From positions 1-44,667 of IMG/VR virus record IMGVR_UViG_3300042564_002111: a DNA stretch of 44,667 bases; one strand, 5' to 3'. Shown in pieces: positions 8,027 through 18,221 of this stretch. The translations under genes were made by a program, and so were the position numbers. Source of the stretch: a virus. Positions within the stretch are counted from its first letter, which is position 1, and the number at the start of each line of letters is the position of its first letter. The notes under the pieces were generated by a model that was not told the DNA's origin, searched no databases, and saw only the letters and a program-made list of their open reading frames with translations.

Positions 8027-11000
8027 ATGACAACTCTTTTCAACTACGACCCATATTTTGATGACTTCGATGAAGACAAGAACTTCATGCGGGTTTTATT
8101 TCGACCTGGATATGCAGTCCAAGCCAGAGAATTAACTCAAGCACAAACCATCCTCGCAAACCAGATTGAGAAATTTGGTAATCACATATTCAAAAGTGGT
8201 AGTCCAATTGTTGGTGGCAAAATTTCACTTGATGACCGAGCATATTATATTCAGTTAAACACACAGTACAGTGGTGAAGATATTGTATTGGAAAACTTTT
8301 TAAACAAAACAATTATTAGTTACAACACAACTAAAATTGTTCGCGCTAAAGTTATTTCGGTTGATAATACCACAACGAATCCTATCTTGGTTGTTAAATA
8401 TCTGAGCGGTGAAAAATTTGTTGAATCCGATGAGATAAAAATTTCTGGCCAAAACATTTTTGCACAGGCCATAGCAACAAATGCTGTTGGTCGTTCATAT
8501 GTTGCCAGCATACAAGAAGGTGTATATTATTTTAAGGGCCAATTCGTAAAAGTATTACCTGAATTTTTGGTACTTGAAACTTTCTATCGTTTAGGTTATG
8601 ACACATCAACAATTAACGTTTTGCCATCATATAAAATTGGTATTGAATTTGAACAAGAAATTTATGATGAGATTGATGATGCTTCATTGTTGGATCCTGC
8701 CCAAGGATCATTTAATTATCAAGCACCTGGTGCCACAAGATCAAAACTTATTACACGATTATCCAAGCGCACATTGGATTCGTCAGATGAATCCGCATTC
8801 TTTGAGGTTATTCGTGTCGTTGAAGGTGTTAAAACTAAAGAAGTTGCATATCCAATTTACAGTGAAATTGAAAAGACTTTGGCCAGAAGAACTTATGATG
8901 AATCTGGCAACTACACAGTTGATCCATTCGTATTGACACTAGAAGAAGATTATGCAAATCGAGCTAACAATAACTATGTCGATCCAAATTACTTCAGTGT
9001 AATTTTGGATCCAGGTAAAGCATATGTTGCTGGCCATGAATTCCAAACAATTGCACCAACTAAGATTGGTGTCTATCGCGGCCGCGCAACCTCCAATGTT
9101 GCGGATTATGATATTCCTACAAACTATTCGAGTTATGTTGTTGTTGAAAATATCCAAGGCACAACAAACTTGGATATCACCACATTTCCAACATTAGATA
9201 TTCACTGTGTACCTAAACAATATATTGATAAACAAGGTACAGCATATTATAATTCCACAAAAATTGGTACAATTCGTGTTAATAATTTGAAGTACAATGG
9301 TGCAACCACAACAACATTAGGTTCATCACATACACATAGATTGAATGTTTTTGAAGCAAACACCACACCAATCATTGGTAACCTTGCTTCGTCCGGTAAT
9401 GCATCTGCAAACGTTATCCTGCCGGCCGCATGGTGTACAACATTACAGGCAAACTCTTATCAGGGAATGTTTTTTCATATTACTGATGGTGCTGGCGCTT
9501 CTTTGGCACCAATCAGAATTGAATCTTCTGGTTCAAATTTCATTAGATTAGATTCCGCTTTAACATTTACTCCATCAGCAAACGCATTCACGATTGAATC
9601 TGGTTTCTCTGGTGCAGAATCTTTAGTGGTTCGTTCTGGTGGTGCATTGCTTTGGGGTGGTGATGTTAGTGCTGAATCGAGAGATTCTTCAGGCGATGCT
9701 TACATTACAGAAAAGAACAAAGATAGTTTGTTGTTTGCAATTCCTTTTGAAGCTTTAAAAGAAGGAACGATTACAAACTTTGACTTCTTTGCAAATAAAG
9801 TATATTCAAACAAAGTGTCCGATGGCGGCGGTGTAATTACACTCTCTACTGTTGGTACAGATACCTTTGCTTTTGCTGGATCAGCCGGTACTATAGGTGA
9901 TACTGCTATTCTAGAAAATATTGTTTGTTTGGTGCGATCTGACACATCCACAACAAATGCAGCATCAGGTATTGCCGCAAACACCATTTTATCATTGGCA
10001 AATAACTTGTTTACAGTTACTGCTGTTAATAGCACAACAATTCAAGTTGACTTGAATACTGCTGCTGTTCGTTGCGACTTTATTGTCAAAACTAAAGTTA
10101 ATCAAGCCGAAGATGGTACAAACGGTGCAATCAGAACCAAAACTTTATATCCAACCAACGATTATTTACACACAAGAGTTCCTTATGTTTTGGACGATGT
10201 AGATGCTTTAAATGTTGGTAATACAGGCACCGTTACGGCTGTTACTGGTGGTTATGTCTTTCCAGACATTGGTGTGACACACTACGACACTTCGAGTATT
10301 GGTGGTTCTTTTCCACTTAATAAACTGAAAACTCCTGGTGTTCCAGTTAGTTTACAAGTTGCTGACGTTTATGAAATTGTTAGAATTACTGACTCCAAAA
10401 CAAACACCGGCAATATTACAATGTCGATGTTGACTGATCCAGCATATGATGTGACTGATCGTTATGAGTTGGATAATGGCCACAGAAAAACACATTATGA
10501 CCACGCAACAATTAAATTGAAACGTGGTTATAGTTCACCGACTGGTTCATCTTTGATGATTCAGTACAAATATTTCAATCACGGCAGCGCACCATCTCCA
10601 CAAAATAATGGTTTGTTTACTGTTGATTCATATACCGGTTTGACCAATCTAACATATAATCAATTACCAAAATTCTTCAATCGTGAAGATGGTAGAATTA
10701 TTTCATCACGTGCAGCATTAGACTTTAGACCAACAAGAGATGTTGCCAGCACAACACTGACAGGTGCAGTTAATCCTGATCCTGATTCTTTGGCTGAATT
10801 GTCTTTTGAATATTACTTGCCTAGAATTGACCAGATTGTTGTTAAACCCTCACAAGAAATTTCAATCATTAGTGGAACACCTGATGTGTTGCCTACTGCA
10901 CCACCAGTTGGTCCAGACGATTTGCACTTATACACAATGTTCGTACCGGCATATACCGAAAGTGTTAAAGACATTCGAGCCGACTTTAAGAATAACAAAC

Positions 11001-14000
11001 GTTATACGATGAAAGACATTAGTGCTTTCGATTCCAGAATTAGAGGTTTAGAATACTATGTGGCACTGAATACGTTGGAAAGAACGGCCAACGATTCAAA
11101 AATATTAGATGCAACAGGATTAGAAAGATCCAAGTATGGTATTTTAGTTGACAACTTTATTGATAATTCCGTTCAAGCAACATATGGCGATGCTGGTTTT
11201 GATAATCGTTGTTTGGTTGACACTGGATTGCTGAAGCCGGCTTCGTTGATGCGTACACTTAAAATGGTCTGGAATCAAGCTGCTTCGTCTGGTTCATATC
11301 GTGCTATTGGTTCTGGTGATAAAAAATCTTTGATGATGGATTACACATCATCACTATTTGCACAACAAGACGCTGCAACAAAAACTGTAGGTGTTGCAAG
11401 TGCGTTGTTTGGTGCATTTAGAGGAAACATGAAACTGTTTCCCGAGTATACAGCCGAAGCTGATACAGAAACAACAGCTAGAGTTACACTGAATTCATTA
11501 CAAGGTATTGAAAACCCATTTAATTTCTTGAATGATTCATTTAAATATATTTCGGATCAAAATCCAACTTGGAACAACGATGCGAATAATCCATTTGGTA
11601 AAACTATTGATTCAAAATGGTATGAAACTGTTTCAGACACAACTTCAGTTAGAGTGACAAGTGGTGGAGTTGGTTACGATTTAGGCAGTTTTGATTTTGG
11701 AACATTATCAACTACAACAAATGATGTATACATTAAAAAAGGTGCTCAATACACACAACAACTTCTTGCTGCGCCGACCGCAAGTACTGTTGACCTTGGC
11801 GATTATGTAACTGATGTTTCAATCAATCCATATTTAAAATCGAGAGCAATTTCTTTTGTTGCCAATTCACTACGACCAGATGCAAGATATTATGCTTTCT
11901 TTGATGGTGTTTCTGTTAACAATTACATTGTTGTTCCTAATAGAATTACAACAACTATTGGTACTGCTACAAATGGATTCGAACCAGGTGAACTTGCAGT
12001 TATTGGTGTTGACCAAACTGAAGTTAATACATACCTGACAAATTATAAAGCTCGTTCTGGAGATTATAAAATTGTTCGTATTATCAATGCTGACACTGCA
12101 AGAAATGTATCTTTAATTAATGAAACCGGTCTTTCACTACAGGGTAAATACATCAAAGGTGTCAACTCTGAATCGATACGATACATTGAAACTTTGGAAG
12201 AACACAAGTCTGGTGTAACACGAGCTGTTGGTGCCACGACCATCACTTTGGCTTCAGATGCACCATCATTTAACATTGCTGCATCTGCCAACACGAACGT
12301 CTTGTATCTAGTAAGATCGATTGGCACTACTGCTGAAGAGCAGCGAGGCACTGTTGAGAGTACCGCTTCGGGTGCAACCGTTGCGGGCGTAACATTCAAT
12401 GTTATTGCTTATGATACAACAACAAAAGTTGCAACCATTCAACAAACAACAACTTCATCACAAAGAACTTTGAGTTGGTCGTATTCTTTAGGTTCAAATA
12501 ACTCCACTCCATCTGGTGATGTTGGTGGTGTTTTATATCCACCTAAAGCAACATTCAGAACAGGTGAACGATTATTGCGTATTACAGAGTCTTTCAATAA
12601 CACATATGATAAAGATGCCATTGCTTTCACTGAAGCTTCTTTTGTATCATCGGGTGTTGCACTTAAGAAAACAAATCTGGTCAATACTGTTTATAATTTT
12701 CCAACTTCTACCAAATTTACGGGTGAAACAACTTCAGCAGTTCTGACATCTTCGAGCACATCATCAGTCTTAACAGACACCGGCAACAACCCACCGCCGG
12801 CGCCAGAAAGAATTACTCCGCCGCCGGTTCCGGAACCAGCGCCGCCAGCGCCTGCGACAAATGATAATGATCCATTGGCGCAAACATTTTATGTTGATCC
12901 CGAATCATATCCACTAGGACTGTTTGCTGAAAGTATCGATCTATTCTTCAGTGCCAAAGATGATATCTTGCCGGTTACTGTTCAACTCAGACCAACTGTT
13001 AATGGTGCACCATCTACAGATTTCTGGTATCCAGAATCTGTGACAACAAAGAAACCAGACCAAGTAAATATTTCATCTTCACCAAGTGTTGATGTTGCTG
13101 CAACGAGTACTAAGTTTACTTTCCCATCTCCTGTTTTCTTGAAGCCAGGTTTGTATGCGGTAGTTATATTGACTGCTAGTCCAGACTATGTAATGTGGGT
13201 CGCTGAAAAAGGTGCATTGACAACAACAAATAAAACTGTGTCACAAAATCCATATGTTGGTACTTTGTACAAATCACAGAACTCAATGGAATATGTTCCG
13301 TTCTTAAATGAAGATTTGATGTTCACGATAAATCGATGTAAGTTTTTGACCAACACAGCTGCTTACTTCAGTTTAGATTCTGAAAAACCACCTAAAACAT
13401 ATTATGTTGACAAATTTAGATTGTTGGAAACTTCAATCAAACCGACTTCAGATTTCCCTGTTGCATCTAATTATTATTTTGTTTCAACACCAGTTAATGG
13501 TGCTAAAGAAACTCAGTATAGAAGTTTTGTTCCACAGGTAACATATAATTTTGGTTTAGATGGTAAGTATACACTTGGTTCTAGACGAAAAGAGTTAGTA
13601 GATAAAGGTGACTTTACAGTTAAGTATCAACTGTCCACAAATACAGATACGATTTCTCCAATCGTATCATTGGAAAGCTTACACATAAATGTATGGGAAA
13701 ACTTTATTGATAACGCAGAGATTAACAATGAAGACTTCAATATTATTAGTCCTGGCGCAGGCTATGCTAATTCAAATACTATTACTATCAATTCATCTTC
13801 GGGTGGAGGCGCAACTGTTTTCATGTCGTGTGATGGAGTAAAAGGTAACGTTCTTTCAATGAATGTTTCTTCATCTGGTTTTGGTTACTTAGATGATTTT
13901 ACAATTTCTTTCCCAAATGCAAATAATACTGCAAACGTTACCTCAAACGCAACGATTGTATTGAATTCTGAATTTGACAGTTCTGCTGGTCCTTGTTTGG

Positions 14001-14392
14001 CCAAGTACATCACTAAACCTGTTGTTCTTGCTGATGGTTTTGACGCCGGTGATATGCGTGTCTATATGGCAGTTAACAGACCATCAGGTACAGATGTTAC
14101 TGTATTCTACAAATTGTTATCTTCATCAGATTCGACACCATTTAGAGATAGACGCTATCAGAAAATGGAATGTTTCAATCCAACGACAAGTGTTTCTGTG
14201 AGTGAATCCGATTTCTTCGAATTTGAGTTCAGACCTTCTCTAACATTGGATTCGGCAACATATACCTCCGACAGTGGTGTAACTTACAATACTTTCAAAA
14301 CATTCGCAGTTAAAATTGTGATGACTTCTTCAGACCCAGCGGTTGTTCCGTCTGTCAAAGACTTACGAATCATTGCTTTGCCAGCAGGTTAA
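8027..14392 (+). CDS. Large DUF4815-type baseplate/tail fibre-connecting protein
   Basis: A 2121-aa protein with a clear ribosome-binding sequence (GAGGA at 8018-8022). The N-terminus (FNYDPYFDDFDEDKNFMRVLFRPGY, then AVQARELTQAQTILANQIEKFGNHIFKSGSPIVGG) is the signature of the DUF4815 family of T4-like phage structural proteins. Two Gly-x-Gly-Tyr beta modules occur at residues ~1208-1230 and ~1904-1970. A proline/alanine-rich stretch at residues ~1585-1613 (PPPAPER, PPPVPEPAPPAPA) looks like a flexible hinge between the N-terminal three quarters and a C-terminal beta region that begins DPLAQTFYVDPESYPLG. The order gp8 - this gene - fibres puts it where T4 has gp9/gp10, so it probably joins the baseplate to the fibres. 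The exact T4 equivalent is not certain. Confidence 0.8.
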   Translation: MTTLFNYDPYFDDFDEDKNFMRVLFRPGYAVQARELTQAQTILANQIEKFGNHIFKSGSPIVGGKISLDDRAYYIQLNTQYSGEDIVLENFLNKTIISYNTTKIVRAKVISVDNTTTNPILVVKYLSGEKFVESDEIKISGQNIFAQAIATNAVGRSYVASIQEGVYYFKGQFVKVLPEFLVLETFYRLGYDTSTINVLPSYKIGIEFEQEIYDEIDDASLLDPAQGSFNYQAPGATRSKLITRLSKRTLDSSDESAFFEVIRVVEGVKTKEVAYPIYSEIEKTLARRTYDESGNYTVDPFVLTLEEDYANRANNNYVDPNYFSVILDPGKAYVAGHEFQTIAPTKIGVYRGRATSNVADYDIPTNYSSYVVVENIQGTTNLDITTFPTLDIHCVPKQYIDKQGTAYYNSTKIGTIRVNNLKYNGATTTTLGSSHTHRLNVFEANTTPIIGNLASSGNASANVILPAAWCTTLQANSYQGMFFHITDGAGASLAPIRIESSGSNFIRLDSALTFTPSANAFTIESGFSGAESLVVRSGGALLWGGDVSAESRDSSGDAYITEKNKDSLLFAIPFEALKEGTITNFDFFANKVYSNKVSDGGGVITLSTVGTDTFAFAGSAGTIGDTAILENIVCLVRSDTSTTNAASGIAANTILSLANNLFTVTAVNSTTIQVDLNTAAVRCDFIVKTKVNQAEDGTNGAIRTKTLYPTNDYLHTRVPYVLDDVDALNVGNTGTVTAVTGGYVFPDIGVTHYDTSSIGGSFPLNKLKTPGVPVSLQVADVYEIVRITDSKTNTGNITMSMLTDPAYDVTDRYELDNGHRKTHYDHATIKLKRGYSSPTGSSLMIQYKYFNHGSAPSPQNNGLFTVDSYTGLTNLTYNQLPKFFNREDGRIISSRAALDFRPTRDVASTTLTGAVNPDPDSLAELSFEYYLPRIDQIVVKPSQEISIISGTPDVLPTAPPVGPDDLHLYTMFVPAYTESVKDIRADFKNNKRYTMKDISAFDSRIRGLEYYVALNTLERTANDSKILDATGLERSKYGILVDNFIDNSVQATYGDAGFDNRCLVDTGLLKPASLMRTLKMVWNQAASSGSYRAIGSGDKKSLMMDYTSSLFAQQDAATKTVGVASALFGAFRGNMKLFPEYTAEADTETTARVTLNSLQGIENPFNFLNDSFKYISDQNPTWNNDANNPFGKTIDSKWYETVSDTTSVRVTSGGVGYDLGSFDFGTLSTTTNDVYIKKGAQYTQQLLAAPTASTVDLGDYVTDVSINPYLKSRAISFVANSLRPDARYYAFFDGVSVNNYIVVPNRITTTIGTATNGFEPGELAVIGVDQTEVNTYLTNYKARSGDYKIVRIINADTARNVSLINETGLSLQGKYIKGVNSESIRYIETLEEHKSGVTRAVGATTITLASDAPSFNIAASANTNVLYLVRSIGTTAEEQRGTVESTASGATVAGVTFNVIAYDTTTKVATIQQTTTSSQRTLSWSYSLGSNNSTPSGDVGGVLYPPKATFRTGERLLRITESFNNTYDKDAIAFTEASFVSSGVALKKTNLVNTVYNFPTSTKFTGETTSAVLTSSSTSSVLTDTGNNPPPAPERITPPPVPEPAPPAPATNDNDPLAQTFYVDPESYPLGLFAESIDLFFSAKDDILPVTVQLRPTVNGAPSTDFWYPESVTTKKPDQVNISSSPSVDVAATSTKFTFPSPVFLKPGLYAVVILTASPDYVMWVAEKGALTTTNKTVSQNPYVGTLYKSQNSMEYVPFLNEDLMFTINRCKFLTNTAAYFSLDSEKPPKTYYVDKFRLLETSIKPTSDFPVASNYYFVSTPVNGAKETQYRSFVPQVTYNFGLDGKYTLGSRRKELVDKGDFTVKYQLSTNTDTISPIVSLESLHINVWENFIDNAEINNEDFNIISPGAGYANSNTITINSSSGGGATVFMSCDGVKGNVLSMNVSSSGFGYLDDFTISFPNANNTANVTSNATIVLNSEFDSSAGPCLAKYITKPVVLADGFDAGDMRVYMAVNRPSGTDVTVFYKLLSSSDSTPFRDRRYQKMECFNPTTSVSVSESDFFEFEFRPSLTLDSATYTSDSGVTYNTFKTFAVKIVMTSSDPAVVPSVKDLRIIALPAG

Positions 14393-14396
14393 TCAA

Positions 14397-14627
14397 ATGC
14401 AAGTAAAAGTTGAAGGAACAAATTATGTTAAGGATATGAGCAACAAGGCTCTACTTAATACGAACAAAAGTGCTATCCTAGAAAATGAAGCTAGGAAGAA
14501 AATACGACAAAATTTATTGACGAAAAATGAAGAAATAAATACATTAAAAGAACAAGTATCTTCGATAAATGATGACATTGGTGAAATTAAAAACTTGTTA
14601 AAAACATTACTAGAAAAAAAGAGTTAA
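14397..14627 (+). CDS. Small coiled-coil virion-associated protein
   Basis: A 76-aa protein. I place the start at the ATG at 14397, four bases after the preceding stop, rather than at an earlier in-frame ATG at 14343 inside the DUF4815 gene, because only the later one begins the recognisable domain (VKVEGTNYVKDMSNKALLNT). The rest is charged and helical. Its last 45 residues show heptad-like hydrophobic spacing (Ile/Leu/Val in 'EEINTLKEQVSSINDDIGEIKNLLKTLL'), predicting a coiled coil. Similar short proteins are common beside the tail genes of T4-like aquatic phages. The function is unknown; a small structural or assembly role is inferred. Confidence 0.8.
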   Translation: MQVKVEGTNYVKDMSNKALLNTNKSAILENEARKKIRQNLLTKNEEINTLKEQVSSINDDIGEIKNLLKTLLEKKS

Positions 14628-14636
14628 AGGTTAACG

Positions 14637-17600
14637 ATGCCAACGACTACTATACCAACGATTGCCAGAAGCGACACCATTGACCAGTGGAGAATTCAGA
14701 CCAACAAATCAGCAACAGATTTGAATGATTTGGGGTTCTTCACATACAATAAAGACCAAGGTCAATTACTGATTTCAAATACAGCAAATGTCTCTATTAC
14801 GGCATCTGGTACTCCACTGTCAGTGGCAAATAATGTACTGTTTCAAAGTAACTTAACTCTTGCCAACAACATGTTTTTGGGTGTTGTTGGTGCGGCAACC
14901 GGTAACCTAATCTCTGGCGGAACAATCAGAGTAACAGGTCCAGGATCAGCGTTAAATGTAGCCAATAACATCTTGGTTGGTGCGGACGTTCAAGTTGTTA
15001 ATAATGTATATGTGAAGAACATTATTGCGAACGGCAACGTATCTGTTACCCAAAATATTACAGGCGCGGGTATATTAAGATTGACTGGTGTGGCAAACGT
15101 AATGTATGTCAATACTGGTACAGCAACTATCAATCGTGTCTTGAGCACCTACATGTATTCGGATGATGTATTTACTCCAAACTTAACTGCTAGTGTGGCC
15201 ACGATTGGTGTTTTGAATTATTTGCCATACGCAAACATTGGTATAATTGACAACTACACATTAAATTCTACCGATATTAATTCGAGCACATTAGACACAA
15301 CATATGGTAATGTTACTGTATTGGTTGCAAGAACTTCCGCAAATGTAGTCACATTAACATCAAACGTATCAACAATCAACAATGGTACTGTTCAAAATCT
15401 TGTTTCTACAAATTCTACAATCACAAACGGCACCGTAATTACTGGTAATGTTGTAACGTTGTCATCCAATGTTGCTACAATTAATACCTCGACTACATTA
15501 GTTGGAACTACAATTGCTGGTAATGTTGTGACACTCACATCAAATGTTGCAACAATCAATACTGGTACAATACAAACATTATCATCAGCTAATGCTAACA
15601 TTACAAACGCTTCAATTACATATTTGTCATCTTCAAATACGATTACAGCCAACACATTAATTTCAAACAACATTGAAGTTTCTACTGCGAATGCCGCATG
15701 GATTAATGTATCAAACAACTTGAGTGTAAAAACTGGCGGTTCAATTCGCGTATATGCAAATACAGCTCAAGATGAAGTATTTCAAGTTGATGGTAAAGCT
15801 ACTCTACGAACAGCACGCATTCTTGGTAACATTTCAGTTGAAGGTACTTGGACCGCTTTAGGTAATGTCGAATATGTAGCTAGTGAGTTCACATTAAATT
15901 CGAATACTGCAACTAATGCTGATGCATCAATCCGTAATAATCGTGTTGTTGGTGATGATGCATTCATTCGTTGGGATGAAGCCGATGACCAATGGAAAAT
16001 TTCCAAAGGTAATACATATTCAAGTTTGTATGGTATTTTGGATGCGAGTTTCTTAAATGCAACAGTAACAAGTAATAGTACATCAAATGTTGCGACATCA
16101 AGTGCTGTTAAGGCTGCATATGATACCGCCGTTTTTGCCGGCGGTTATGCCAACTCAGCATACACAACGGCCAATTCTGCCAGTTCTTATGCCAATTCAG
16201 CTTACACTTCCGCAAACTCGGCAGGTGTATATGCTAACGCTGCTTTCTTAGCATCAAATACTGCAAACACATTTTTAATTAACACATCTTCTATCGTTGG
16301 TAGTTTTGCAAACGGTGCTTATGCTAGAGGTAACACAGCATTAACACATGCTAACTCTGCATATAACCAAGCAAACACTGGTACTCAATTCGCAAACTCG
16401 GCAGGTGTTTACGCCAATGCAGCTTTTGCATTATCTAATATTGCAGACCAAAGAGCAGTCACATCTGGTTCTTATGCTAACTCCGCATACACAACTGCAA
16501 ACAGTGCGGTGGTTTCGCTTGTTCTGGCTGAACAGAATATAACTATCACTGGTAGTTATGCCAACTCAGCATATGCATTGGCAAACACAATTGCGGCTGG
16601 ATCAACCGATCTCTACGCAAGACCACATGTTAATGCTGCTTTCAGTGTAGCAAATACAGCCAACACGCTCGCAAGCAGCGCCTTACAGAGAACATCTGCA
16701 TCGTCACAAACTGTTGCGAGTGACCTTGTATTTAATGGCAATTTATCATTTTTCAATAATACAAAAGGTATTATTAGTTACAACTCCACCATTTCAGGTA
16801 TACTTGCCGCAAACACAGGTTTTGTAACAGTCAACAATGGATTGTCTGATACATCCGGTCCAACACAAAATGGTGGTATTAGAGTTAAACGTGGTACTTC
16901 AAGTGATGCATTCGTCAGATGGAATGAAAACATAAGTCCTCCAAGATGGCAATATAGTGATAATGCTGGTAACTTCATAGACTTTAATGCTGCGAGTTTG
17001 TTGTCAGGCAAAGCAACTAATATTGCTGGTGGTGCCACAAATAAAATTCCTGTACAATCAGCTCTGGACACAACAGTATTCATTGATGCACCAACGGTAG
17101 CTGATCGATTCTTGCAGTGGACCGGTTCTGCTTTTTCTTGGGTGCCGGTAATCACAGATTTGTCTAATTTGGATGCTAGTAACTTAACATCAGGCACTGT
17201 GCCAGCTGCTAGAATGTCCGGCACATATACAATGAATATTACTGGAAATGCAACAAGCGCCACCACCGCAGGTTCTGTTACTAATGGTGTAACTACCACT
17301 GGTAGTTTTGCTAATCCTTCTTGGATTACAAGCTTGGCGTATAGCAAAATAACTGGCGCCCCGACCAATCTCAGTTCATTTACAAACGGACCTGGATATT
17401 TAACTTCTGGTACTGGTGTTACGTCAGTTTCAGGATCAAATGGTTTGACTGGCACAGTCACTACTACTGGCTCATTAAGTATGAGTGGTTCATACACCGG
17501 CACATTTTCTGTTACTGGTGCAATCATTGCTAGTGGTAATATTACGGCTTTCTCCGATAGAAAGCTTAAAGAGAACCTTGAGAAAATTAGTGGTGCTCTT

Positions 17601-17834
17601 GCAAAAGTTAGATCATTAACTGGTTACACATATACCAGAAATGACCTTGATGATAAAACAAAGAGACATACTGGTTTGATAGCGCAAGATGTTGAAGCAG
17701 TTTTACCTGAAGCTGTTGAAGAACATGGTGGAATTAAAGGTGTTGCTTATGGCCAAATGATGGGTCTAGTTTTTGAAGCTATTAAAGAGTTAGATGATAA
17801 ATTAGAGGAAATCAAGAAACAACTTAACAATTAA
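14637..17834 (+). CDS. Tail fibre with C-terminal S74 self-cleaving chaperone
   Basis: A 1065-aa fibre with an AAAGG ribosome-binding sequence about 6 bases upstream of the ATG. The N-terminal ~70 residues are typical of virion-bound fibre proteins of this phage group. Residues ~225-350 are Val/Thr/Asn-rich short repeats (VVTLTSNVATINTGT type) that look beta-helical. Residues ~500-670 carry ANSAY-type repeats. The C-terminus from residue 973 (SDRKLKENL ... HTGLIAQDVEAVLPEAV ... AIKELDDKLEEI) is the peptidase S74 intramolecular chaperone found in endosialidase-type and L-shaped fibres. The catalytic Ser973 and Lys978 have the family's spacing of five, so the protein is expected to trimerise and then cut itself just before Ser973, releasing about 93 residues. 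Confidence 0.92.
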   Translation: MPTTTIPTIARSDTIDQWRIQTNKSATDLNDLGFFTYNKDQGQLLISNTANVSITASGTPLSVANNVLFQSNLTLANNMFLGVVGAATGNLISGGTIRVTGPGSALNVANNILVGADVQVVNNVYVKNIIANGNVSVTQNITGAGILRLTGVANVMYVNTGTATINRVLSTYMYSDDVFTPNLTASVATIGVLNYLPYANIGIIDNYTLNSTDINSSTLDTTYGNVTVLVARTSANVVTLTSNVSTINNGTVQNLVSTNSTITNGTVITGNVVTLSSNVATINTSTTLVGTTIAGNVVTLTSNVATINTGTIQTLSSANANITNASITYLSSSNTITANTLISNNIEVSTANAAWINVSNNLSVKTGGSIRVYANTAQDEVFQVDGKATLRTARILGNISVEGTWTALGNVEYVASEFTLNSNTATNADASIRNNRVVGDDAFIRWDEADDQWKISKGNTYSSLYGILDASFLNATVTSNSTSNVATSSAVKAAYDTAVFAGGYANSAYTTANSASSYANSAYTSANSAGVYANAAFLASNTANTFLINTSSIVGSFANGAYARGNTALTHANSAYNQANTGTQFANSAGVYANAAFALSNIADQRAVTSGSYANSAYTTANSAVVSLVLAEQNITITGSYANSAYALANTIAAGSTDLYARPHVNAAFSVANTANTLASSALQRTSASSQTVASDLVFNGNLSFFNNTKGIISYNSTISGILAANTGFVTVNNGLSDTSGPTQNGGIRVKRGTSSDAFVRWNENISPPRWQYSDNAGNFIDFNAASLLSGKATNIAGGATNKIPVQSALDTTVFIDAPTVADRFLQWTGSAFSWVPVITDLSNLDASNLTSGTVPAARMSGTYTMNITGNATSATTAGSVTNGVTTTGSFANPSWITSLAYSKITGAPTNLSSFTNGPGYLTSGTGVTSVSGSNGLTGTVTTTGSLSMSGSYTGTFSVTGAIIASGNITAFSDRKLKENLEKISGALAKVRSLTGYTYTRNDLDDKTKRHTGLIAQDVEAVLPEAVEEHGGIKGVAYGQMMGLVFEAIKELDDKLEEIKKQLNN

Positions 17835-17856
17835 AACTTATTGTGCCCCTATTCAT

Positions 17857-17864
17857 TATAAATA
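17857..17864 (+). promoter_or_regulatory. Late promoter TATAAATA
   Basis: This is an exact match to the T4 late promoter -10 sequence, placed in a true intergenic gap (17835-17885). It is followed by AAGGAG at 17874-17879 and a GTG start at 17886. The spacing leaves a normal short leader. It should drive the small-protein and giant-fibre genes downstream. Confidence 0.75.
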
Positions 17865-17885
17865 AGTAAAAGTAAGGAGTTTCTT

Positions 17886-18218
17886 GTGGCTGAATTTGTA
17901 GAACTAACCATAGACCAAGGTGCAACATTTAATACCGTCATCACAGTTAATGACGGTACCGGCGTAGGTCAAAACCTTGTTGGTTATGTTGCACGATCAC
18001 AAATGAGGAAATCATATTATTCCTCTTCAAAAAATTCATTTGTTGTAACGGTTACAACACCAAATATTGGTGAAATCACCATGGCCATGACAGCAGCTAA
18101 CACTGCCAATCTCACGCCTGGTAGATATGTTTATGATGTTGAAATTGATAATAATTCTGGTGAAGTCACCAGAATTTTCGAAGGTATCATAACCGTTCTA
18201 CCTAACGTAACGAGATAA
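17886..18218 (+). CDS. Small beta-rich virion protein (BppU/Ig-like)
   Basis: A 110-aa protein starting at GTG (17886), supported by a strong AAGGAG ribosome-binding sequence and the late promoter just upstream. The sequence pattern (LTIDQGATFNTVITV ... GYVARSQMRKSYYSS ... TPNIGEITMAMTAANTANL ... GRYVYDVEID ... RIFEGIITVLP) is characteristic of a small beta-sandwich found in phage upper-baseplate and fibre-attachment proteins and common in T4-like cyanophages. There is no signal peptide. A role as a connector or accessory protein of the fibre encoded next is inferred from context. Confidence 0.8.
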   Translation: MAEFVELTIDQGATFNTVITVNDGTGVGQNLVGYVARSQMRKSYYSSSKNSFVVTVTTPNIGEITMAMTAANTANLTPGRYVYDVEIDNNSGEVTRIFEGIITVLPNVTR

Positions 18219-18221
18219 AAA

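Noticed and set aside
14343-14396. Upstream ATG start for the small coiled-coil gene
   Set aside because: It would overlap the DUF4815 gene by 50 bases and add residues unlike the family; the ATG at 14397 fits better.
16778-17527. A 249-codon open frame on the minus strand
   Set aside because: It lies inside the S74 fibre gene, has a Val/Pro-rich composition typical of reverse-complement shadow, and has no start signal or family features.
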